Assembly (NCBI RefSeq): GCF_051014445.1 | Contig: NW_027488377.1 | Location: 1,674,001 to 1,738,000 of the forward strand | Length of the DNA stretch: 64,000 nt | Source of the DNA: Colletes latitarsis | Lineage: Eukaryota > Arthropoda > Insecta > Hymenoptera > Colletidae | Reading direction: 5' to 3' | In this document: positions 23,784-35,173 of the stretch, in pieces | Position numbering within the stretch: the stretch's first letter is position 1 | Layout: each line of letters starts with the position of its first letter | The notes under the pieces: generated by a model | Told to the model about the DNA's origin: nothing | Databases searched by the model: none | The model's input: the letters and a program-made list of their open reading frames with translations, nothing else | Position numbers and translations under genes: made by a program

Positions 23784-26049
23784 GTGGTACCACACCGAAA
23801 CAGGCGATTAAACCAGGCTGCGATTAATATTTTTGAGGATAACACCGGTTATGTCTGGGTTACGTCTGATAATTGCAATTATCATCCTCTTGCATTCGCA
23901 TTTTTCGCATACTTGTTGGCCAGATCCTCTGCTTTTGCTGATTTGGATCACGTAGTAATGCAGTATCACACTGAAGGGCTCAATTAAACCTGGTTCCGAT
24001 TAATATTTTAAAGGATAACGCCGGTTATGTCTGGGTTAGTTCTGGTATTTGCAATCTTCTGGCTCATACTTTCGCATTCTTAGCGTACTTGTTGGCCAGA
24101 TCCTGGGTTTTTTCCGGTTTGGATTACGTAGTAATGCGGTACCACACCGAAACTGTCAATTAAACCTGGTTGCGATTAATATTTTAGAGGACAACGCCGG
24201 TTGTGTCTGGGTTAGTTCTGGTATTTGCAATCATCTGGCTCATACTTTCGCAATTTTCGCATACTTGTTGGCCAGATCCTGGGTTTTTCCGGTTTGGATC
24301 ACGTAGTAATGTGGTACCACACTGGAACAGTCAATGAATCCTGTTTCCGATTAATGTTTTCGAGGATAACGCCGGTTATGTCTGGGTTAGTTCTGGTATT
24401 TGCAATGATCTGCCTCATACTTTCGCATTTTTTGCATTCTTGTTGGCCAGATCCTGGGATTTTTCTGATTTGGATCACGTAGAAATGTGGTACCACACCG
24501 AAACAGGCGATTAAACCTGGTTGCGACTAATATTTTTGAGGATAACACCGGTTATGTCTGGGTTACGTCTGATAATTGCAATTATCATCCTCTTGCTTTC
24601 TCATTTCTCGCATACTTGTTGGCCAGATCCTGGGTTTTTTCTGATTTTGATAACGCAGTAATGTGGTACCACACCGAACCAGTCAATTAAACCTGGTTCC
24701 GATTAATATTTTAGAGGATAACGCCGGTTATGTCTGGGTTAGTTCTAGTATTTGCAATCATCTGGCTCATACATTCGCAATTTTCGCATACTTGTTGGCC
24801 AGATCCTTGGGTTTTTCTGATTTGGATTACGTAATAATGTGGTACCACACCAAAACAGTCAATTAAACCTGGTTCCGATTAATATTTTACAGGATAACGC
24901 CGGTTATATCTGGGTTAGTTCTCGTACTTGCAATCATCTAGTTCACACTTTCGCATTTTTCGCATACCTGTTGGCCAGATTCTGGGCTCTTGCTGATTTG
25001 GATCACGTAGTAATGTGGTACCAAGCCGAAACAGTGAATTAAAGCTGGTTTCGATCAATACTTTAGGGGGACACACCGATTATGTCTATGGTAGGTCTGC
25101 TATTTGCCATCATCTAGCTCATACTTTCGCATTTTTCGCATACTTGTTGGCCAGATCCTGGGCTTTTGCTGATTTGGATCATGTAGTAATGTGGTACCAC
25201 ACTGGAACAGTCAATTAAACCTGGTTCCGCTTAATATGTTAGAGGATAGCGCCGGTAATGTCTTGTATTTGCCATCATCTGACTCATACTTTCGCATTCT
25301 TCGCAAACTTGTTGGCCAGATCCTGGGTTTTTTCCGGTTTGGATCGCGTAGTAATGTGGTACCACACTGGAACAGTCAATTAATCCTGTTTCCGATTAAT
25401 ATTTTAGAGGATAACGCCGGTTATGTCTGGGTTAGGTCTGGTATTTGCCATCATCTATCTCATACTTTCGCATTTTTCGCATACTTGTTGGCCAGATCCT
25501 GGGTTTTTTCTGCTTTGGATCACGTAGTATTGTGGTACCACACCGAAAAAGTTTATTAAACCTGGTTCCGATTAATATTTTAGAGGATAACGCTGGTTAT
25601 GTCTGGGTTAGTTCTGGTATTTGCAATCATCTGGCTCATACTTTCGCATTCTTAGCGTACTTGTTGGCCAGATCCTGGGTTTTTTCCGGTTTGGATTACG
25701 TAGTAATGCGGTACCACACCGAAACTGTCAATTAAACCTGGTTGCGATTAATATTTTAGAGGACAACGCCGGTTATGTGTGGGTTAGTTCTGCTATTTGC
25801 AATCATCTGGCTCATACTTTCGCATTTTTCGCATACCTGTTGGCCAGATTCTGGGCTCTTGCTGATTTGGATCACGTAGTAATGTGGTACCAAGCCGAAA
25901 CAGTGAATTAAAGCTGGTTTCGATCAATACTTTAGGGGGACACACCGGTTATGTCTAGGTTAGGTCTGCTATTTGCCTTCATCTAGCTCATACTTTTGCA
26001 TTTTTCGCATACTTGTTGGCCAGATCCTGGGCTTTTGCTGATTTGGATT
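23784..26049. repeat. Last HOR-A derived segment
   Basis: It contains the GTAGTAATGCAG monomer (about 23953), the GAATCCTGTTTCCG monomer (about 24337) and the 5,093-bp-offset copy of 19.75-20.80 kb (about 24839-25850). A class II monomer lies near 25885. HOR-A signatures end at about 26.05 kb. Confidence 0.75.
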
Positions 26050-26587
26050 ATGTAGTAATGTGGCACCACACCGAAACAGACAATTAAACCTGGTTGCGAT
26101 TTATATTTTAGAGGATAACGGCGGTTATGTCTGGGTTAGGTCTGATATTTGGCGTCATCTAGCTCATACTTTCGCATTTTTTGCATACTTGTTGGCCAGA
26201 TCCTGGGCTTGTGCTGATTTGTATCACGTAGTAATGTGCTACCACACTGAAGGGGTCAATTAAACCTGGTTCCGATTAATACTTTGGAGGATAACGCCGG
26301 TTATGTCAGGGTTAGGTCTGGTATTTGCAATTATCTGACTCATACTTTCACATTTTTCGCATACTTCTTGGCCAGATCCTGGGCTCTTGCTGATTTGGAT
26401 TTCGTAGTAATGTGGTACCAAACCGAAACAGTCAAGTAATGCTGGTTTCGATCAATATTTTAGGGGGAAACACCGGTTATGTCTGGGTTAGGTCTGGTAT
26501 TTGCCATCATCTGACTCATAGTTTTGCAATCTTCGCATACTTGTTGGCCAGATCCTTGGTTTCTTCTGGTTTGGATCACGTAGTAAT

Positions 26588-26754
26588 GTGGTACCACACC
26601 GAAGCAGTCAATTAAACTCGGTTACGATTAATATTTTAGAGTATAACTCCGGTTATGTCTGGGTTAGGTCTGGTATTTGCCATCATCTAGCTCATACTTT
26701 CGCATACTTGTTGGCCAGATCCTGGGCTTATGCTGATTTGGATCACGTAGTAAT
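26588..26754. repeat. Monomer lacking one TTTCGCAT unit
   Basis: At about 26691-26710 the text reads CTCATACTTTCGCATACTTG. One 9-bp unit of the usual pair is gone, leaving a 167-bp monomer. This is the expected product of slippage between the two direct copies. Confidence 0.85.
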
Positions 26755-29700
26755 GTGCTACCACACTGAAGGGGTCAATTAAACCTGGTTCCGACTAATA
26801 TTTTAGAGGATAACTCCGGTTATGTCGGGGTTAGTTCTGGTATTTGCAATCATCTGGCTCATACTTTCGCACTTTTCGCATACTTGTTGGACAGATCCCG
26901 GGCTTTTCCTGATTTGGATCACGTAGTAATGTGGTACTACACTGAAACTGTCTATTAAACCTGGTTCCGATTACTATTATAGAGGATAACTCCGGTTATG
27001 TCGGTTTTAGTTCTGGTATTTGCAATCATCTGGCTCATACTTTCGCATTTTTCGCATACTTGAATGGCCAGATCCTTTTGTTGAAATTGGATCACGTAGT
27101 AATGTGGTACCATACCGAAACAGTCGATTACACCTCGTTGCGATTAATATTTCAGAGGATACCGCTGGTTATGTCTGGGTTATTTCTGGTATCTGCCATC
27201 ATCTAGCTCATACTATCGCATTTTTCGCATACTCGTTGGCCAGAACCTGGGCTTTTTTTAGATTGTATCACGTAGTAATGTGGCACTACACCGAAACAGT
27301 CAATTAAGCTAGGATCCGATTAATATTTTATAGGATAACGGCGGTTATGTCTGGGTTAGGTCTGGTATTTGCCATCATCTAGCTCATACTTTCGCATTTT
27401 TCGCTTACTTGAATGGCCAGATCCTTGGTTTTTTCTGGTTTGGATCACATAGTAATGTGGTACCACACCGAAACAGTCAATTAAACCTGGTTGCGATTTA
27501 TATTTTAGAGGATAACGGCGGTTATGTCTGGGTTAGGTCTGGTATTTGCCATCATCTAGCTCATACTTTCGCACTTTTCGCATACTTGTTGGCCAGATCC
27601 TGGGCTTATGCTGATTTGGATCACGTAGTAATGTGCTTCCACACTGAAGGGGTCAATTAAACCTGGTTCCGATTAATATTTTGGAGGATAACGCCGGTTA
27701 TGCCAAGGGTTAGGTCTGGTATTTGCAATCATCTGACTCATACTTTCGCATTTTTCGCATACTTGTTGGCCAGATTGTGGGCTCTGGCTTATTTGGATCA
27801 CGTAGTAATGTGGTACCAAACCCAAACAGTCAATTTAAGCTGGTTCCGATCAATATTTTCGGGGGAAACACCGGTTATGTCTGGGTTAGGTCTGGTATTT
27901 GCCATCATCTTACTCATAGTTTTGCAGCCTTCGCATACTTGTTGGCCAGATCCTTGGTTTTTTCTGGTATGGATCACGTAGTAACGCGGTACCACACCGG
28001 AGCAGTCAATTAAACGTGGTTGCGATTAATATTTTAGAGGATAACGCCGGTTATGGCTGGGTTAGTTCTGGTATTTGCAATCATCTGGCTCATACTTTCT
28101 CATTTTTCGCATACTTGAATGGCCAGATCCTGGGCTTTTGTTGATTTGGATCACGTAGTAATGTGGTACCACACCGAAACAGTCGATTAAACCTCGTTGC
28201 GATTAATATTTTAGAGGATAACACCGGTTAGGTCTGGGTTACGTCTGATAATTGCAATCATCATCCTTTTGCTTTCGCATTTCTCGCATACTTGTTGGCC
28301 AGATCCTGGGTTTTTTCTGATTCGGATTACGTAGTGATGTGGTACCACACCGAAACAGTCAATTAAGCCTGGTTCCGATTAATATTTCAGAGGATACCGC
28401 TGGTTATGTCTGGGTAAGGTCTCGTATTTGCCATCATCTAGCTCATACTTTCGCATTTTTCGCATATTTATTGTCTAGATCCTGGGTTTTTACTGGATTG
28501 CATTACATAGTAATGTGGTACCACACCGAAACAGTCAATTAAACCTGGTTGCGATTAATATTTTAGAGGATAACGCCGGTTACGTCTGGGTTAGGTCTGG
28601 TATTTGCCATCATCTAGCTCATATTTTCGCATTTTTCGCATACTTGTTGGCCAGATCCTGGGTTTTTTCTGGTTTGGATCACATAGTAATGTGGTACCGC
28701 ACCGAAGCAGTCAATTAAACCTGGTTGCGATTTATATTTTAGAGGATAACGGCGGTTATGTCTGGGTTAGGTCTGGTATTTGCCATCATCTAGCTCATAT
28801 TTTCGCATTTTTCGCATACTTGTTGTCTAGATCCTGGATTTTTTCTGGTTTGGATTACATAGTAATGTGGTACCACACCGAAACAGTCAACTAAACGTGT
28901 TTGCGATTAATATTTTAGAGGATAACGCCGGTTATGTCTGGGTTAGGTCTGGTATTTGCCATCATCTGCCACATACTTTCGCATTTTATGCATTCTTGTT
29001 GGCCAGATCCTGGGTTTTCCCTGGTTTGGATCACATAGTAATGTGGTACCGCACCGAAGCAGTCAATTAAACCTGGTTGCGATTTATATTTTAGAGGATA
29101 ACGGCGGTTATGGCTGGGTTAGGTCTGATATTTGCCATCATCTTGCTCATAATATCGCATTTTTCGCATACTTGTTGGCCAGATCCTGGGGTTTTTCTGA
29201 TTTGTACCACGTAATAATGTGGTACCATACCAAAACAGTCAATTAAACCTGGTTGCGATTTATATTTTAGAGGATAACGGCGGTTATGTCTGGGTTAGGT
29301 CTGGTATTTGCCATCACCTTGCTCATACTATCGCATTTTTCGCATTCTTGTTGGCCAGATCCTGGGCTTTTTCTGATTTGGATCACGTAGTAATGTGGCG
29401 CCACACCGAAACAGTCAATTAAACCTGGTTCCGATTAATCTTTTACAGGATAACGCCGGTTATGTCTGGGTTAGGTCTGGTATTTGCCATCATCTGCCTC
29501 ATACTTTCGCATGTTTTGCATTCTTGTTGGCCAGATCCTGTGTTTTTTCCGGTTTGGATCACGTTGCAATGTGGTACCACACTGAAATAGTCAATTAAGC
29601 CTGGTTCCAATTAATATTTTACTGAACAACGCCGGTTAGGTTTGTGGTAGTTCTGATATCTGCAATAATCTGCCTCATACTATCGCACTTTTCGCATACT

Positions 29701-30310
29701 TGTTGGCCAGATCCTGGGTTTTCCCTGGTTTGGATCACATAGTAATGTGGTACCGCACCGAAGCAGTCAATTAAACCTGGTTGCGATTTATATTTTAGAG
29801 GATAACGGCGGTTATGTCTGGGTTAGTTCTGGTATTTGCCATCATCTAGCTCATACTTTCGCATTTTTCGCATACTTGAATGGCTAGAAACTGGGCTTTT
29901 TTTAGATTGGATCACGTAGTAATGTGGCACCACAGCGAGACAGTCAATTAAACCTGGTTCCGATTAATATTTTAGAGAATAACGCCGGTTATGCCTGGCT
30001 TAGGTCTGGTTTTTGCCATCATCTGGCTTATACTTTCGCATTTTTCGCATAGTTGAATGGCCAGATCCTGGGCTTTTTCTGATTTGGATCTCGTAGTAAT
30101 GTGGTACTACTCTGAGACAGACAATTATACCTGGTTCCGATTAATATTTTAGAGGATAACGCCGGTTATGCCTGGGTTAGGTCTGGTATTTGCAATCATC
30201 TAGTTCATACATTCGCATTCTTCACATACTTGTTGGGCAGATCCTGGGCTTTTTTGGATTGGATCACGTAGTAATGTGGCGCCACACCGAAACAGTCAAT
30301 TAAACCTGGT

Positions 30311-30690
30311 TCCGATTATTTTTTTTTCGGATAACGCCGGTTATGTCTGGGTTAGGTCTGGTATTTGCCATCATCTAGCTCATACTTTCGCATGTTTCGC
30401 ATACTTGAATGGCCAGGACCTGGGCTTTTTTTAGATTGGATCACGTAGTAATGTGGCACCACCCAGAACCAGTCAATTAAGCCTGGTTCCGATTAATATT
30501 TTAGAGGATAACGGCGGTTGTGTCTGGGTTAGGTCTGGTATTTGCCATCATCTAGCTCATACTTTCGCATTTGTGCATACTTGTTGGCCAGATCCTGGGC
30601 TCTTGCTGATTTGGATCACGTAGTAATGTGGTACTACACTGAGACAGACAATTATACCTGGTTCCGATTATTTTTTTTTCGGATAACGCC
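30311..30690. repeat. Pair of monomers with a nine-T run
   Basis: The usual AATATTTTAGAGGATAAC is replaced by TTTTTTTTTCGGATAAC at 30319-30327 and again at 30671-30679, exactly two monomers (352 bp) apart. I did not see this variant elsewhere. It suggests a local two-monomer duplication. Confidence 0.85.
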
Positions 30691-33600
30691 GGTTATGTCT
30701 GGGTAAGTTCTGGTATTTGCAATCATCTGACTCATACTTTCACATTTTTCGCATACTTGTTGGCCAGATTCTTGGCTCTTGCTGATTTGGATCACGTAGT
30801 AATGTGGTACCGAACCGTAACAGTCCATTAAAGCTGGATTCGATCAATATTTTAGGGGGAATCACCGGTAATGTCTGGGTTAGGTCTGGTATTTGCCATC
30901 ATCTACCTCATATTTTCGCAGTTTATGCATTCTTGTTGGCCAGATCCTGGGTTTTTTCTGGTTTGGATCACACAGTAATGTGGTACCACACCGAAACAGT
31001 CAATTAAACCTGGTTGCAATTTTTATTTTAGAGGATAACGGCGGTTATGTCTGGGTTTGGTCTGGTATTTGCCATTATCTAGCTCATACTTTCGCATTTT
31101 TCGCATACTTGTTGGCCAGATCCTGGGCTTTTTCTGATTTGGATCACGTAGCAATGTGGCACCACACCGAAACAGTCAATTAAACCTGGTTCCGATTAAT
31201 ATTTTAGAGAATAACGCCGGTTATGTCTGGGTTAGGTCTGGTATTTGCAATCATGTGACTCATACTTTCGCATTTTTCGCATATGTGTTGTATAGGTCCT
31301 GGGTTTTTTCTGGTTGGGATTACATAGTAATGTGCTACCACACCGAAACAGTCAATTACACCTGGTTGCGATTAAAATTTTAGAGGATAATGCCGGTTAC
31401 GTCTGGGTTAGGTCTGGTATTTGCAATCATCTGACTCATACTTTCGCATTTTTCGCGTGCTTGTTGGCCTGATCCTGGGCTTTTGTTGATTTGGATCACG
31501 TAGTAACGTGGAACCACACAGAAGCAGTCAATTAAACTTGGTTACGATTAATATTTTAGGGGGAAACACCGGTTATGTCTGGGTTAGGTCTAGTATTTGC
31601 AATCATCTGACTCATACTATCGCATTTTTCTCATACTTGTTGGCCAGATCCTGGGCTATTGCTGATTTGGATCACGTAGTAATGTGGTACCACTCTGGAA
31701 CAGTCAATTAATCCTGTTTCCGACTAATATTTTAGAGGATAACGCCGGTTATGTCTGGGTTAGGTCTGGTATTTGCCATCATCTAGCTCATACTTTCGCA
31801 TTTTTCGCATACTTCTTGGCCATATCCTGGGTTTTTTCCGGTTTGGATAACGTAGTAATATGGTACCACACCGAAAAAGTCAATTAAACCTGGTTTCGAT
31901 CAATATTTTAGGGGGAAACAACGGATATGTCTGGGTTAGGTCTGGTATTTGCCATCAACTAGCTCACACTTTCGCATTTTTCACACACTTGAGTGGCCAG
32001 AACCTGGGCTTTTTTTAGATTGGATCACGTAGTAATGTGGCACCATACCGAAACAGTCAATTAAGCCTGGTTCCGATTAACATTTTAGAGGATAACGGCG
32101 GTTATGTCTGGGTTAGGTCTGGTATTTGCCATCATCTAGCTCATACTTTCGCATTTTCCGCATACTGGTTGGACAGTTCCTGTACTTTTGCTGATTTGGA
32201 TCACGTAGTAATGTGGTATCACACTGAAGGGGTCAATTAAGCCTGGCTCCGATTAATAGTTTAGAGGATAACGCCGGTTATGTCTGGGTTAGGTCTGGTA
32301 TTTGCAATCATCTAGTTCATACCTTCGCATTCTTCACATACTTGTTGGGCAGATCCTGGGCTTTTTTAGATTGGATCACGTAGTAATGTGGCACCACACC
32401 GAAACAGTCAATTAAACCTGGTTCCGATTAATATTTTAGAGCGAAACACCGGTTATGTCTGGGTTAGGTCTGGTATTTGCCATCATCTAGCTCACACCTT
32501 CGCATTTTTCTCTTACTTGTTGGCCAGATCCTGGGCTCTTGCTGATTTGGATCACGTAGTAATGTGGTACCAAACCGAAAGAGTCAATTAAAATTAGCTC
32601 GTATCTAACAATATTTTAGGGGGAAACACTGGTTATGTCTGGGTTAGGTCTGGTATTTGCCATCGTCTGACTCATAGTTTTGCAATCTTCGCAATACTTG
32701 TTGTCCTGATTCTTGGTGTTTTCTGGTTTGGATTAGGTAGTAACGTGGTACCACACCGAAGCAGTCAATTAAACCTGGTTACGATTAATATTTTAGAGGA
32801 TAACGCCGGTTATGTCTGGGTTAGGTCTGGTATTTGCAATCATCTGACTCATACTTTCGCATTTTTCGCATATCTGTTGTCTAGATCCTGGGCTTTTTCT
32901 GGTTAGGATTACATAGTAATGTGGTACCACACCGAAACAGTCAATTATACCTGGTTGCGATTAATATTTTAGAGCATAACGCCAGTTATATCTGGGTTAG
33001 GTCTGGTATTTGCCATCATCTGACTCATACTTTCGCATTTTTCACCTACTTGAATGGCCAGAACCTGGGCTTTTTTGACGTAGTAATGTGGGACCACACC
33101 GAAACAGTCAATTAAGCCTGGTTCCGATTAATATTTTAGAGGATAACGGCGGTGATGTCTGGGTTAGGTCTGGTATTTGCCATCATCTAGCTCATACTTT
33201 CGCATTTTTCGCATACTTCTTGGCCAGATCTTGGGCCTTTTCTGATTTGTATCACGTAATAATGTGGTACCACACCGAAACAGTCAATTAAACCTGGTTG
33301 CAATTTATATTTTAGAGGATAACGGCGGTTATGGCTGGGTTAGGTCTGGTATTTGCCATCATCTAGCTCATAGTTTCGCATCTTCCGCATACTTGAATGG
33401 CCAGAACCTGGGCTTTTTTTAGATTGGGTCAGGTAGTAATGTGGTACTACACTGGAACTGTCTATTAAACCTGGTTCCGATTAATATTTTAGAGGATAAC
33501 GCCGGTTATGTCATGGTTAGGTCTAGTATTTGCCATCATCTGACTCATACTTTTGCATTTTTCGCATACTTGTTGGCCAGATTCTGGGCTCTTGCTGATT

Positions 33601-33995
33601 TGGATCAGGTAGTAATGTGGTACCAAACCGAAATAGTCAATTAAAGCTGGTTTCAATCAAGATTTTAGGGGGAAACACCGGTTACGTCTGGGTTAGGTCT
33701 GGTATTTGCCATCATCTAACTCATACCTTCGCATTTTTCGCATACTTGTTGGCCAGATCCTGGGCTTTTCCTGATTTGGATCACTTAGTAATGTGGTACT
33801 ACACTGACACTGTCTATTAAACCTGGTTCCGATTAATATTTTAGAGGATAACGCCAGTTATATCTGGGTTAGGTCTGGTATTTGCCATCATCTGACTCAT
33901 ACTTTCGCATTTTTCGCATACCTGTCGGCCAGATCCTGAGCTCTTGCTGATTTGGATCACGTAGTAATGTCGTACCACACCGAAATAGTCAATTA

Positions 33996-35173
33996 AAGCT
34001 GGTTTCGGTCAATATTATAGGGGGAAACACCGATTGTGTCTGGGTTAGGCCTGGTACTTATAATCATCTGTCTCAAACTTTCGTATTTTTCGCATACTTG
34101 TTGGCCTGATCCTGGGTTTTGTCTGTTTTGGATCACGTAGTATTGTGGTACCACACCGATAAAGTCAATGAAACCTGGTTCCGATTAATATTTTAGAGGA
34201 TAACGCCGGTTATGTCTGGGTTAGGTCTGGTATTTGCCATCATCTAGCTCATACTTTCGCATTTTTCGCATACTTGAATGGCCAGAACCTGGGCTTGTTT
34301 TAGATTGGATCAGGTAGTAATGTGGTACTACACTGAAACTGTCAATTAAACCTGGTTGCGATATATATTTTAGAGGATAACGGCGGTTATGTCTGGGTTT
34401 GGTCTGGTATTTGCCATCATCTTGCTCATAATATCGCATTTTTCGCATACTTGATGGCCAGATCCTGGGCTTTTTCTGATTTGTATCACGTAATAATGTG
34501 GTACCACACCGAAACAGTCAATTAAACCTGGTTGCAATTTATATTTTAGAGGATAACGGCAGTTATGTCTGGGTTAGGTCTGGTATTTGCCATCATCTAG
34601 CTCATAGTTTCGCATTTTTCGCATACTTGTTGGCCAGATCCTGGGCTTTTTCTGATTTGGATCACGTAGTAATGTGGCGCCACACCGAAACAGTCAATTA
34701 AAGCTGGTTTCGGTCAATATTATAGGGGGAAACACCGATTGTGTCTGGGTTAGGCCTGGTACTTATAATCATCTGTCTCAAACTTTCGTATTTTTCGCAT
34801 ACTTGTTGGCCTGATCCTGGGTTTTGTCTGTTTTGGATCACGTAGTATTGTGGTACCACACCGATAAAGTCAATGAAACCTGGTTCCGATTAATATTTTA
34901 GAGGATAACGCCGGTTATGTCTGGGTTAGGTCTGGTATTTGCCATCATCTAGCTCATACTTTCGCATTTTTCGCATACTTGAATGGCCAGAACCTGGGCT
35001 TGTTTTAGATTGGATCAGGTAGTAATGTGGTACTACACTGAAACTGTCAATTAAACCTGGTTGCGATATATATTTTAGAGGATAACGGCGGTTATGTCTG
35101 GGTTTGGTCTGGTATTTGCCATCATCTTGCTCATAATATCGCATTTTTCGCATACTTGATGGCCAGATCCTGG
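33996..35173. repeat. 705-bp (4-monomer) tandem duplication
   Basis: The block at 33996-34468 recurs at 34701-35173 almost unchanged. It starts with a class II monomer reading GGTTTCGGTCAATATTATAG and includes the GGCTTGTTTTAGATTGG and GCGATATATATTTTAG monomers. Homology stops where one copy continues with GGGCTTTTTCTG and the other with GGGTTTTGTCTG. The same monomers later form part of HOR-B. Confidence 0.85.
34314..34331. repeat. Alternative inverted repeat GTAGTA/TACTAC
   Basis: In monomers where GGTACCAC has become GGTACTAC, the main palindrome is broken. The new TACTAC is then the reverse complement of GTAGTA just upstream, giving 6-bp arms around a 6-nt loop ATGTGG. The same arrangement recurs near 26.93, 33.44, 33.80, 35.02, 35.55, 35.91 and 37.67 kb and in many HOR-B monomers. 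The pairing is read directly from the sequence. Whether it forms or matters is unknown. Confidence 0.75.

Larger units (their letters stand above)
26050..33995. repeat. Diverged monomer island, little higher-order order
   Basis: About 45 monomers vary much more than in the flanking domains. They mix class I and II units and palindrome forms GTGCTACCAC, GTGCTTCCAC, GTGGTACCGC, GTGGCACTAC and GTGGTACTAC, with AATGGCCAG or TTGGCCAG linkers and several indels. I found short two-monomer relationships but no long repeat unit inside it. Some monomers resemble HOR-B units, so it may hold older or ancestral forms. No genes and no inserted elements were seen. Confidence 0.8.

Noticed and set aside
30319..30327. 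Poly-T run as a terminator or retroposon tail
   Set aside because: Both copies sit inside otherwise normal monomers at the same monomer position. There is no target-site duplication, stem-loop or inserted body.
26050..33995. Degenerate transposon inserted in the diverged island
   Set aside because: All monomer landmarks continue at about 176-bp spacing through the island. The divergence consists of point changes and small indels in satellite monomers, not foreign sequence.
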